The position numbers and the translations under genes were made by a program. From Candidatus Cloacimonadota bacterium (GTDB taxonomy: Bacteria > Cloacimonadota > Cloacimonadia > JGIOTU-2), in assembly GCA_021160355.1 (NCBI GenBank), contig JAGHCS010000221.1, positions 1 to 10,699 of the forward strand: DNA of 10,699 nt, written 5' to 3'. The notes below the pieces were generated by a model. The model made no database searches. It saw only the letters and a list, made by a program, of their open reading frames with translations, and was not told the origin of the DNA. Shown one piece after another: positions 1 to 7,289 of this stretch. Position 1 is the stretch's first letter. Every line of letters starts with the position of its first letter.

Positions 1-408
1 ACAAAAGGGATCAAGTATAATATCGCCCGAGTGAAAGAATGCTTTTCCCTTAAAATTATCAGTATGTTCATCTAAGAAATATTCAACAAGTTGAGGAATA
101 AATTTTCCTTTATATGGATGTAGTCTGTGTACATGTTTCGTTGTTTCTGATTCCTTATATTCGGAAAATGAAAGTCTCCAATTTAAATCATCTCCAAGTT
201 GCTTTTTCCATCTGTCTTCTTTAGTTTCATGATTCAATTTGTAATATTCCTCAAGATCATATCGATTTACATAAAAATTTCCATTATTCCCATTTTTTGG
301 TATTCTCCCATATTGTATTAAATATGATATATTTGATGGTGTGACATTTTTGCCAATGTATTCGGATGCCCAAATACTTGCTTGTTTTATTGTCATCAAA
401 TCTCGCAT
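1..408 (-). CDS. DNA methyltransferase (N4/N6 type), N-terminal part, cut by window edge
   Basis: Partial gene read leftward off the window; 136 residues are visible. Residues about 5-52 look like a small helix-turn-helix/excisionase-type DNA-binding segment (TIKQASIWASEYIGK, then ISYLIQYGRIPK and NFYVNRYDLEEYY). This is followed by HRLHPYKGKFIPQLVEYFL and then GDIILDPFL at the edge. The HPYxGKF block leading into LDPF is typical of site-specific DNA methylases of the N6-adenine/N4-cytosine class, where LDPF opens the AdoMet-binding motif (DPFxGSGT). The rest of that motif and the catalytic motif lie outside the window, so activity and target base cannot be judged. The chosen ATG at 408 follows AGAGG by 10 bases, and an in-frame TAA lies shortly upstream; a second in-frame ATG is four codons later. 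A hand count gives 125 GC in 408 bases (31%), and codons ATA and AGA are frequent, which suggests acquisition. Whether a restriction enzyme accompanies it is unknown. Confidence 0.82.
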   Translation of the reverse strand, partial: MRDLMTIKQASIWASEYIGKNVTPSNISYLIQYGRIPKNGNNGNFYVNRYDLEEYYKLNHETKEDRWKKQLGDDLNWRLSFSEYKESETTKHVHRLHPYKGKFIPQLVEYFLDEHTDNFKGKAFFHSGDIILDPFC

Positions 409-482
409 ATCCACGAAACCTCTATAATTTATGTTTATTTATAAAATTCCAAACCATAAATTCATCGTCAATAAATTTTCAC
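409..482 (-). promoter_or_regulatory. AT-rich gap, possible promoter of the methyltransferase gene
   Basis: This 74-base spacer separates the PLP-enzyme stop codon from the methyltransferase start. On the minus strand it contains TTGACG (471 to 466) and TATAAA (443 to 438). The 22-base spacing between them is too long for a standard sigma-70 promoter, so one or both may be chance in AT-rich DNA. No GC-rich hairpin with a T-run follows the upstream gene, so read-through from the operon is possible. Confidence 0.25.
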
Positions 483-1580
483 TTATAATCTCTCCACCAC
501 CCACCCGTCTGTCGTCAAATACCTCTTCATCAGGTTAGCAGACATGCAGGAATGTACTGGAAGTATCAAAAGAATATCTCCAATTTTATACTGAGAAATT
601 CGTGTCTTCGGCACTTCAACAATGCCGTGCTCCTGCGAGAGACTCTTCACGTATATACCGGGAATTAAATTACCCCATGCATTTCCTTTTTTCTCAACTA
701 CTTGCCCAAAAATCGTACCGAATTTTTCATCCTCTAATCTTTCTTTTGAAAAGTGCACACCTCCGCCATAAATAACAAGCTCTTTCCTCGTTTCATGAAT
801 AGCAACTATCGGACATGCCATTGCTACTGCAATCTGATCAAGAGTACAGGAACCGATGTAGTATTGCATAAGATCATAAAAGACAAAGTTGCCCGGTCGT
901 ATCTCATCGATGCCCGAAAAATCAGAAACAACACTACAGCTTGGGGTATCTCCGATTGAAATGATCAAACCTGGATATTTTTCTCGATATGCTTTTTTCA
1001 GATGCAGTAACTGCTCTTTAACTGTTCTATATAAACCGCTTATTTCTTCAGTCGATCTGCATGAATACGCATGTCCGGTATGTGTAAGGAATCCTTTAAA
1101 GATCAACTCGTCACTATCACCGGCAAGCGACAAAATAGAATCAATTGTATCATGATCTGCTGGAAGTATTCCTGCCCTGTGGTAGCCGACATCTATCTTA
1201 ATAAAAAAACCGGCTTGATATTTAAGGTTTTTTTTCAAAAAGTTGATAGTATCAATGGATTCTATTAATAGGCTGAGATGAATTTTTTCTGCCAGTTCGC
1301 TGATGGTCTCTATTTCTAAAATATTTGCAGGAAATGCAACGGTTATGTCATCCCATTGTCCCGCAAAATATTCGGCCATTTCAAGCGAAGAAACAGTAAT
1401 TTTATCTACACCCAGTTCTTTGAACCAGCTTCCGATCTCAAGAGATTGATGAGTTTTGAAGTGAGGACGGAATATCACATTATTTTTCTGAGCCTTGACG
1501 AACATATCCCGCATATTCTGCCTGCATTTTGCTTCATCCAAAAGTAAGGTTGGTTTCGTAATCTTCATTGTATTTTTCAT
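483..1580 (-). CDS. D-threonine aldolase / D-serine dehydratase-like PLP enzyme (fold type III)
   Basis: Predicted cytoplasmic enzyme of the alanine racemase N-terminal barrel family. Members use PLP and a divalent metal to cleave D-threonine-like beta-hydroxy amino acids to glycine plus an aldehyde, or to deaminate D-serine to pyruvate. The N-terminal RPHFKTHQ holds the expected PLP lysine (K42 counting from ATG 1580). GFLTHTGHAY and IRPGNFVFYDLMQ are family blocks, YGGGVHFSK matches the phosphate-binding region, and LPVHSCMSANL near the C-terminus supplies the His and Cys (about 343 and 345) that bind the metal in D-serine dehydratases. The length of 365 residues is normal for the family. 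An in-frame GTG at 1583 precedes ATG 1580; I prefer the ATG, which has TAAGG 8 bases upstream, and MKITKP at 1565 is another option. It begins about 10 bases after the outer-membrane gene ends. The exact substrate cannot be read from sequence. Confidence 0.85.
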   Translation of the reverse strand: MKNTMKITKPTLLLDEAKCRQNMRDMFVKAQKNNVIFRPHFKTHQSLEIGSWFKELGVDKITVSSLEMAEYFAGQWDDITVAFPANILEIETISELAEKIHLSLLIESIDTINFLKKNLKYQAGFFIKIDVGYHRAGILPADHDTIDSILSLAGDSDELIFKGFLTHTGHAYSCRSTEEISGLYRTVKEQLLHLKKAYREKYPGLIISIGDTPSCSVVSDFSGIDEIRPGNFVFYDLMQYYIGSCTLDQIAVAMACPIVAIHETRKELVIYGGGVHFSKERLEDEKFGTIFGQVVEKKGNAWGNLIPGIYVKSLSQEHGIVEVPKTRISQYKIGDILLILPVHSCMSANLMKRYLTTDGWVVERL

Positions 1581-1590
1581 CACATGTGCC

Positions 1591-4500
1591 TTAAAAATCC
1601 GCCCGCACTTCCATTTTGAGCTGGTAGCGTGGATCGGATTGCGGATATTTCTCCAGATAATATTTGAGAAATCCTGTCACATATTTACTGAATTTATAAT
1701 CAAACTGCAACGTTACTCTTGTGTTCAATCCTGCCCGTTTGCTGTAAAGGATATTCGCAAAGTAATCAGATCCTTCTCTGTTATTCTGCTGCAAATGGGC
1801 CCGAGCGGTCACATGGTATTTTGAACCCGCATTATAGGTAAACTCCGGCTCGATCGTATAGGAAGTTATCTTATAATCATCTGTGCCATCGAGCTTTGCG
1901 CCCTTTTCAATATCCACTGCAAGTACAGAAGAAACGATCATATTATAACTGAATTTATACGCAATATCTGTGGAAACACCCCACACTTCGGAGTGCAGAA
2001 AATCTTTAGTTTGATAATTTGAGACCACATCTGTTTTGGACACCTTATTCTCAAAATTCCACTGCTTTACATTATAAAAATTCATCGCTGCAGTATAGGT
2101 ATCCTGATCAAGCTCATCAAACTCATTCTCGTACTGGTTATCAATTTTTTTCACTTTTTCATAGAGCAATCGGGTGACGATCCGGTTTTTCACAATATTA
2201 TACCAAAGCTGCTCTTTATACCGTTGATACCCATAGTCCGTGTAGTGCCTGTTCATCAAAGCACTCGGTTTGAGCAGGTAGAGAGCGAGTTTGTGCGGCG
2301 TGGTAGATTTTTCCTGTATTGCAATATCAGAAGTGAAAACTATCTTATCCAATATGTTATTCAAGCCCTTTTCTTTTTCGATGATCGCCCGTGCCGGATT
2401 GATCTGCACATTCCAGTTCATTTGAAGCTCAGTGATCGGCTGGGGTGTCCCAACAATGGTGATCTCATAATCATAATCTCCGTCTTCCTGATAAAAACCG
2501 AGACTATCATACAAACCTTCCCCGTCTCCCACATAGATAAGTTCCTTCACTTTGGGATACATCTCAAGATTTCCTATCTTGTAATTCAGGCGATTTGAAA
2601 TGCTGTTGTTAAGGAAATTAAAAGATAACTGGGAGTTCAAAAGATCAAAGTTACTGTTGCTTTCGCCTGTGAGATAGTGATTTGATCTGTGTGAATAGTC
2701 CGCTTTGAAATTGGTCGTGCCTTTGTAATAGTTTACTCCGATTTTATACAGATGAGCTTTCTTAAAGTCAAACCAGTCAATCTTCAGACTATCCACAAAC
2801 TCCTGTTCGTACTCAAGTTTGACTTCCGTATTCCAAAGCGCAGTTGAGAATCTATAAAAATATTTCACATTACTAAAACCGAAATCGAGTGCTCCTTCAT
2901 TGGTAAATTTTCTGTCGGTGAATCCTGCATTCACAGCCATAAAGCCAATTTTATAGGTCCCATCAAGTGCATGAATTCTTTGGAGAAGTTTCTCCTGCGC
3001 TGTGCCTGAAAAAGTCTCATTTTTTTCGCGAATCCTTGAAAAGGTGTAATTGATCGAGGGCAGGAAAAAGAGAGTTGGATTCTGTATATATGAAAATGTG
3101 TTTGAAAATGTCTGCTGATGTGCAATTTCCTTCATGTTTTTATCGTAAAGCCGCACTTTGTTTGTGATCCATTTCGGAAAAGAAATCTCAAGAGATCCCC
3201 CATATTCCGAAACATCCACAGTGTCTGCTTCTGTAAAATCAGAGGTTTGATACTGCGTCTCAGCAGACTTTACCCTTGCAAGAGAATGAAAATATTTATC
3301 ATGTGCCTGATAATATGCAGAGGTCTGCACCTTCCCTGCGGACAGGATTGGCACATTCAGGTTTAATGAGTGATAATGTGCAAAGCCGTTATTGTGATCA
3401 TCGTCTATCCGGGAAAAGCTGTTTTGATCAAAATTTGTGAACATTCCTTCCGATATGAACTCAAGCTTGCCGAGTATCACTTTTGCTCTCAGATCGACAT
3501 TGGTGCTTTTTTCCGGAAAAGGAAGTTGTATTTCCGGGATATACTCTCCATTGCCCTCACCCACATATTCATAGGAAATATAACCGGACTTATTATACGA
3601 TCCCTCGCCAGCGCCTACGTAGGAAAAACTCACAAGATAATTTCCGGTTGAATCGAATCCCACATACACATAATGTGACTCTTCTAATATGTAGTTTCCC
3701 TGTCCGACAGCCACAGAATCCACTCCACTAATGCGAGCTTTGTCTGGATCATTGCCGGCATTTTTCAGAATCTCCTTCTCCTCGTCGGTTAATGTAAAAT
3801 TTAACGGATTATCTTTATCATCATTATTGCTGAGAATTCTCAGAGAGATATCCATCACCTCATCAAATAATCCAACTGAGCCCGATCCAAGATAAAAATT
3901 ACTACGATACTCTTCCGCTGTGTACTCATAATCCGCAATAATATAGGATTCCTTAGTTATAATGTTATTATTCTGAAATGTTATCGATCCTTCATTGTAG
4001 TCTATGAAATAATCCTCTCCGCGGGTAAGCAAGGTTCCGTTTAGATAAATCTTTTCTGTGCCGGAAAGCACTCGCACATTTGAGCTGTTCCTTCCGGGCA
4101 GGAAATATGGTCCTTGAATTCCTTCCGTACCATAAAAAGAATAACTTTTAAAATCCCCGTTTGACACTGCTGCTGAACCATTTATCTTTTGCGGTCCGTT
4201 CCACTGAAATGTCACACCTTCTAATTTGTAATCATAATTAGCATAATATGTATCATCGAAACGGGCAAAAAAATCACCGAACTGCAAGCTGTAATTCCCT
4301 GAATATACCTTAATGAACATTTTATCGAACTCGCTGAGTTTCTTTGTTGTTCCTTCTGTGGAAATCGGGGTAGTGTTATCAGACAACTGAGCTTTTATGA
4401 ACACATTTCTTGAGAGCTCGCCATCTACTTGCAGATAGAGCGACTGGTCGAGATCCATATCCTGCTGATTACCCAGAGAAAGTGCAAAACTCTTGCTCCC

Positions 4501-4923
4501 GGAAATATTCAGATTTGTCGAAGCGTCATATTTTTGCTTAGGAGTCGAGGTTTTCTTTTTCTTTGATCCCGTTTCTAAAATATTATCCTGCTGAGTAAAT
4601 TGCTGAAAGGAATAAAGCAAACTTTTAGGAAAAACTTTAAAGGTAATCTTAACTCTTGAATTGGGGGCAAGCTCCTTTACGAATGAAATAATACCGCGTA
4701 TATGATCAAGTGAATAATCTGCACCTTTAGTAAGAACTGAATCTTGATAACTCACTTCTTCAGAACCGGTTATGATATGATCGTATCCGAGCTTATATTG
4801 TGTTTTTTCCAGTTCGATCGTAATGATACTGGTCTTATCCAGAATTGAGAACTCCTCTGCTTGAAGCCTACTGCACAGGCAGACAAGAATCAGCAGGGAA
4901 AAAATCGAGCGAAAAAGATGCAT
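1591..4923 (-). CDS. large predicted outer-membrane beta-barrel protein, 1110 aa
   Basis: I do not recognise a named family. Residues 1-22 form a signal peptide ending LQA before EEFS; the Cys residues at 15 and 17 do not fit a lipobox. From about residue 130 the protein is rich in alternating aromatic/polar strands, and it ends KMEVRADF, with the terminal Phe typical of a BAM-recognised barrel signal. Two related short motifs occur near the N-terminus: LTKGADYSLDHIRGIISF (about 64-81) and LTRGEDYFIDYNEGSITF (about 299-316), resembling the GxDYxxDYxxG motif I associate with SprA-type surface proteins. Residues about 404-462 hold Gly/Tyr repeats (GQGNY, YVGAGEGSY, YVGEGNGEY), with another at about 797-805 (YVGDGEGLY). 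A Lys-rich stretch KKKKTSTPK lies near 121-129. The start is preceded by AGAGGG almost touching the ATG, 5 bases after the PspC stop, so translation may be coupled. Its role may be structural, transport or surface export; this is not determinable here. Confidence 0.8.
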   Translation of the reverse strand: MHLFRSIFSLLILVCLCSRLQAEEFSILDKTSIITIELEKTQYKLGYDHIITGSEEVSYQDSVLTKGADYSLDHIRGIISFVKELAPNSRVKITFKVFPKSLLYSFQQFTQQDNILETGSKKKKTSTPKQKYDASTNLNISGSKSFALSLGNQQDMDLDQSLYLQVDGELSRNVFIKAQLSDNTTPISTEGTTKKLSEFDKMFIKVYSGNYSLQFGDFFARFDDTYYANYDYKLEGVTFQWNGPQKINGSAAVSNGDFKSYSFYGTEGIQGPYFLPGRNSSNVRVLSGTEKIYLNGTLLTRGEDYFIDYNEGSITFQNNNIITKESYIIADYEYTAEEYRSNFYLGSGSVGLFDEVMDISLRILSNNDDKDNPLNFTLTDEEKEILKNAGNDPDKARISGVDSVAVGQGNYILEESHYVYVGFDSTGNYLVSFSYVGAGEGSYNKSGYISYEYVGEGNGEYIPEIQLPFPEKSTNVDLRAKVILGKLEFISEGMFTNFDQNSFSRIDDDHNNGFAHYHSLNLNVPILSAGKVQTSAYYQAHDKYFHSLARVKSAETQYQTSDFTEADTVDVSEYGGSLEISFPKWITNKVRLYDKNMKEIAHQQTFSNTFSYIQNPTLFFLPSINYTFSRIREKNETFSGTAQEKLLQRIHALDGTYKIGFMAVNAGFTDRKFTNEGALDFGFSNVKYFYRFSTALWNTEVKLEYEQEFVDSLKIDWFDFKKAHLYKIGVNYYKGTTNFKADYSHRSNHYLTGESNSNFDLLNSQLSFNFLNNSISNRLNYKIGNLEMYPKVKELIYVGDGEGLYDSLGFYQEDGDYDYEITIVGTPQPITELQMNWNVQINPARAIIEKEKGLNNILDKIVFTSDIAIQEKSTTPHKLALYLLKPSALMNRHYTDYGYQRYKEQLWYNIVKNRIVTRLLYEKVKKIDNQYENEFDELDQDTYTAAMNFYNVKQWNFENKVSKTDVVSNYQTKDFLHSEVWGVSTDIAYKFSYNMIVSSVLAVDIEKGAKLDGTDDYKITSYTIEPEFTYNAGSKYHVTARAHLQQNNREGSDYFANILYSKRAGLNTRVTLQFDYKFSKYVTGFLKYYLEKYPQSDPRYQLKMEVRADF

Positions 4924-4928
4924 TCCCT

Positions 4929-5333
4929 CTAGTTTTTAGGTAAAACGAGCGCTAAGATAATATAGAGAAATATACCGGATGCAAAGTACAATCCCATCAG
5001 TAAAAAGATGATCCTCACAACACTTACATCCATGCCAAAGTGCTTTGCAATACCGGAGCACACGCCAAAAATGACTGCATTTTCCGAATCTCGGGTGAGA
5101 CGCTTTTGTTCTTCATCTTCAACAATAATATCAACATCATCTCCGGATTTTGCAGGTATGACGAGTGCAGCAATAAGATACAGTAACAATCCAGCTCCAC
5201 CAAAGATTACAAAAAAGAGCCACACAATACGGATCAGCGACACATCAACATCCATGTATTCCGCTAATCCGCTGCATACACCAGCGATCTTGCCATTCTT
5301 CGTATCTCGATATAATACTTTATTTGTTCTCAT
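4929..5333 (-). CDS. tandem PspC-domain membrane protein
   Basis: A 134-residue inner-membrane protein made almost entirely of two PspC units. Repeat 1 (about 6-62) carries KIAGVCSGLAEYMDVDVSLI followed by a hydrophobic segment to ALVIPAK. Repeat 2 (about 80-133) carries VIFGVCSGIAKHFGMDVSVV and a hydrophobic segment ending LALVLPKN. An acidic linker, DDVDIIVEDEEQKR, joins them. PspC in enterobacteria senses membrane stress and controls PspA and the psp regulon, but short PspC proteins of other phyla are poorly characterised and no pspA, pspB or pspF is visible here. The ATG lies inside the 3' end of the permease gene (14-base overlap in a different frame) with only a weak upstream GAG, so it is probably translationally coupled. 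Family assignment is strong; function is inference. Confidence 0.88.
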   Translation of the reverse strand: MRTNKVLYRDTKNGKIAGVCSGLAEYMDVDVSLIRIVWLFFVIFGGAGLLLYLIAALVIPAKSGDDVDIIVEDEEQKRLTRDSENAVIFGVCSGIAKHFGMDVSVVRIIFLLMGLYFASGIFLYIILALVLPKN

Positions 5334-7197
5334 GAGTTTCTCGCTTTCTTGATGAAAGATAAATTATATTTCTTAATTCTTCTATGTTTTTCGCAGCGAA
5401 CCATCTCTTATAAAAGTTCTGCTCTTTCACGATCTGTGCGATAGACATGAGTGCCCGTAAATGAAAATTACGCTCATCCATCGAACCGATCAGCACGAAA
5501 ACGGTATGCACCGGCGGTTCATTTTCGTCAAATTTTATACCATCCTTACAGCGCACGATAAGTATATCAAACTTTTTCAACCCCGGGACAATAATATGCG
5601 GAATCGCAAGTCCTGGTTCGAGTATTGTGGAAGACTGTTGCTCCCTATCCACAAACAGGTCATGCAACTCTTGAGATGGTATTTTTAAGCGTGAAGTAAG
5701 CTGTTCCGAAACAAATTTGAAGAACTCTTTTGCTTCAATGGGTCGTTCTATATCAAGTACTACTGCAGATTTCACAAGTTTATCAAACCTATCTTCGACG
5801 ATGTTATCCCTTCTTATAAGAATCTCTTTTAATTCCTCTGTTAAGGTTGTGCTTGAGATCTTTTTATTCATTACCCGTTCAACAATATGTATGAGTGCAG
5901 ATTTTCGCACTACTCTCCTACGCACATAAAAGATGTACCATGCGAGACAAAGTATGACGAAAAATCCAGTGATAAGAAGGGGTAAGGTTCCCATTTCAAA
6001 AATAAGAAAGGCATATATAATGATGGCAATTATCGGCAGCCACGGATAGAGAGGTACTCTGAAGGAGGGCTGATAGGTATCGATACGGCTTTCTCTCATT
6101 ACTATCAATGCGATATTGGTATAGAGGAACAATATGATCTTCATTGTAGACGCTGCTTTTACCAGATTTTCGAAATTGAGAAAAGCGATCATGAAGATCA
6201 TAAATGCCGCAGTTACAATAATTGAAATCAGGGGTGTTCCACTTTTTTTGGTCATCTTCTTGAATATTCCGGGCAAAAGATTATCTCTGCTCATTGCCAT
6301 TGGAAATCTCGATGCAGAGAGTATGCCGGCGTTAGCTGTAGAAAAAAAAGCAAATAATGCAGCTATTGACAGGATGAGCATCCCGACCTGTCCGAGAACG
6401 ATCTCCCCCCCCTGGGAAATTGGTGTAAGAGAATTTGCCAGTTTGTTCGCATTGACCACTCCAACTGTAACAAATATAACTGCTACATAAAAAAACATGA
6501 CAACTATAAAGGCAAGCAGCATCCCAAGCGGGAGATTTTTCTTTGGTTTTTTTATCTCCTCAGCTATGCTTGCGACCTTGGTTAAACCTCCAAATGAAAC
6601 AAACACAAGTCCGACAACGGGAATAACTGCACCTATTCCTTTCGGAGAAAAAGGAATAAAATTATGTAAGTTCACTTTCGTGACCCCGAAGATACAATAC
6701 AGAAAAAGCATAGCCAGTAATGATAGAACAAGAGTCACCTGGAATCTGCTCGTGTTCTTTACGCTTTTTATATTCAGCAATGCAAACAAAATACAGAATG
6801 CAATAGCGATCAATTTGATATGTGTTCCTGTAAAACCCGGGAAAAGCAAATGTGCGAATGCACCGATACCTATCAAAGCAAATGCACTTTTCAAAGCAAG
6901 ACTGAACCAGCTGGCAAAACCGCCTAACGTTCCTGCTGCAGGTCCCATACTTCTCTCAATATAGAAATAGCTCCCGCCTGCTTTGGGCATAGCTGTTCCG
7001 AGTTCTATCTGTGCAAGCATACTTGGAATGACAATAATACCAGCAAGAATATATGCGACGACCACTGCCGGTCCTGCTTTTGCAAAAGCAAGCCCGGGTA
7101 ATACAAACAATCCTGAACTTATCATCGCACCCGCAGCAATGCTGAACACATCGAGCAGGTTTAATTTTCTATGTAATAATTTCTTTTTTTCCAGCAT
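5320..7197 (-). CDS. APC-family amino acid permease fused to a PTS EIIA-type domain
   Basis: A 625-residue inner-membrane transporter. Residues 12-425 form the APC-superfamily permease: TM1 contains the unwound-helix signature AAGAMISSGLFVLPG (about 21-35), and GGSYFYIERSMGP (74-86) and FGGLTKVASIAEEIKKPKKN (202-221) are typical of COG0531 transporters. Around a dozen hydrophobic segments run to WYIFYVRRR (about 420-428). After a linker, residues about 475-615 match a type-2 (Fru/Ntr) EIIA fold: DREQQSSTILEPGLAIPHII includes the conserved phosphorylatable histidine (H534), and DERNFHLRALMSIAQIV matches the region after the active site. The permease would import amino acids by ion coupling or exchange; the EIIA part may gate it by phosphorylation or partner binding (inference). 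The ATG is fixed by an in-frame TAA just upstream, and there is no Shine-Dalgarno sequence. A run of eight G residues interrupts the coding strand. It is the first gene of the operon. Confidence 0.9.
   Translation of the reverse strand: MLEKKKLLHRKLNLLDVFSIAAGAMISSGLFVLPGLAFAKAGPAVVVAYILAGIIVIPSMLAQIELGTAMPKAGGSYFYIERSMGPAAGTLGGFASWFSLALKSAFALIGIGAFAHLLFPGFTGTHIKLIAIAFCILFALLNIKSVKNTSRFQVTLVLSLLAMLFLYCIFGVTKVNLHNFIPFSPKGIGAVIPVVGLVFVSFGGLTKVASIAEEIKKPKKNLPLGMLLAFIVVMFFYVAVIFVTVGVVNANKLANSLTPISQGGEIVLGQVGMLILSIAALFAFFSTANAGILSASRFPMAMSRDNLLPGIFKKMTKKSGTPLISIIVTAAFMIFMIAFLNFENLVKAASTMKIILFLYTNIALIVMRESRIDTYQPSFRVPLYPWLPIIAIIIYAFLIFEMGTLPLLITGFFVILCLAWYIFYVRRRVVRKSALIHIVERVMNKKISSTTLTEELKEILIRRDNIVEDRFDKLVKSAVVLDIERPIEAKEFFKFVSEQLTSRLKIPSQELHDLFVDREQQSSTILEPGLAIPHIIVPGLKKFDILIVRCKDGIKFDENEPPVHTVFVLIGSMDERNFHLRALMSIAQIVKEQNFYKRWFAAKNIEELRNIIYLSSRKRETHENK
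6405..6412. repeat. homopolymer C8/G8 tract inside the permease gene
   Basis: Eight consecutive C on the plus strand are eight G on the coding strand, encoding part of ISQGGEIVLGQ around residue 263 of the permease. In its present length the frame is open through the whole protein. A one-base slip would truncate the transporter before the EIIA domain. Confidence 0.9.
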
Positions 7198-7231
7198 AAT
7201 TATTTAAAAGTCCCATGAAAAAAAATGTCAA
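7198..7231 (-). promoter_or_regulatory. promoter of the permease operon, possibly leaderless
   Basis: On the minus strand a perfect TTGACA (7231 to 7226) is followed by a 17-base spacer and TTTAAA (7208 to 7203), 4 of 6 matches to TATAAT. Only 5 bases separate the -10 hexamer from the ATG at 7197. A normal start point about 7 bases downstream of the -10 would fall at or beside the start codon. There is no ribosome binding site between them. Confidence 0.6.
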
Positions 7232-7240
7232 TCTAATTTC

Positions 7241-7268
7241 AAAAAAAAGCCAGACAAATGCCTGGCTT
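7241..7268 (-). terminator. intrinsic terminator of the LruC lipoprotein gene
   Basis: Read on the minus strand: a 7-base stem AAGCCAG pairs with CTGGCTT across an 8-base loop and runs directly into a tract of eight T (7248 to 7241). It begins 22 bases after the lipoprotein stop codon, and it isolates that gene from the permease operon whose promoter starts just beyond. Confidence 0.92.
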
Positions 7269-7289
7269 GATATGTTTATAATTATTGTG

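Noticed and set aside
2224..2598. Open frame of 124 codons on the plus strand
   Set aside because: It is antisense to the barrel gene, with no ribosome binding site or recognisable domain.
1591..4923. Calling the barrel protein SprA/Sov
   Set aside because: Only short GxDYxxD-type motifs are shared, the length is well under what I expect for SprA, and no other gliding or type IX secretion gene is visible.
6497..6964. Open frame of 155 codons on the plus strand
   Set aside because: It lies entirely antisense to the conserved permease core, and its translation shows no family features. It is a shadow of the real gene.
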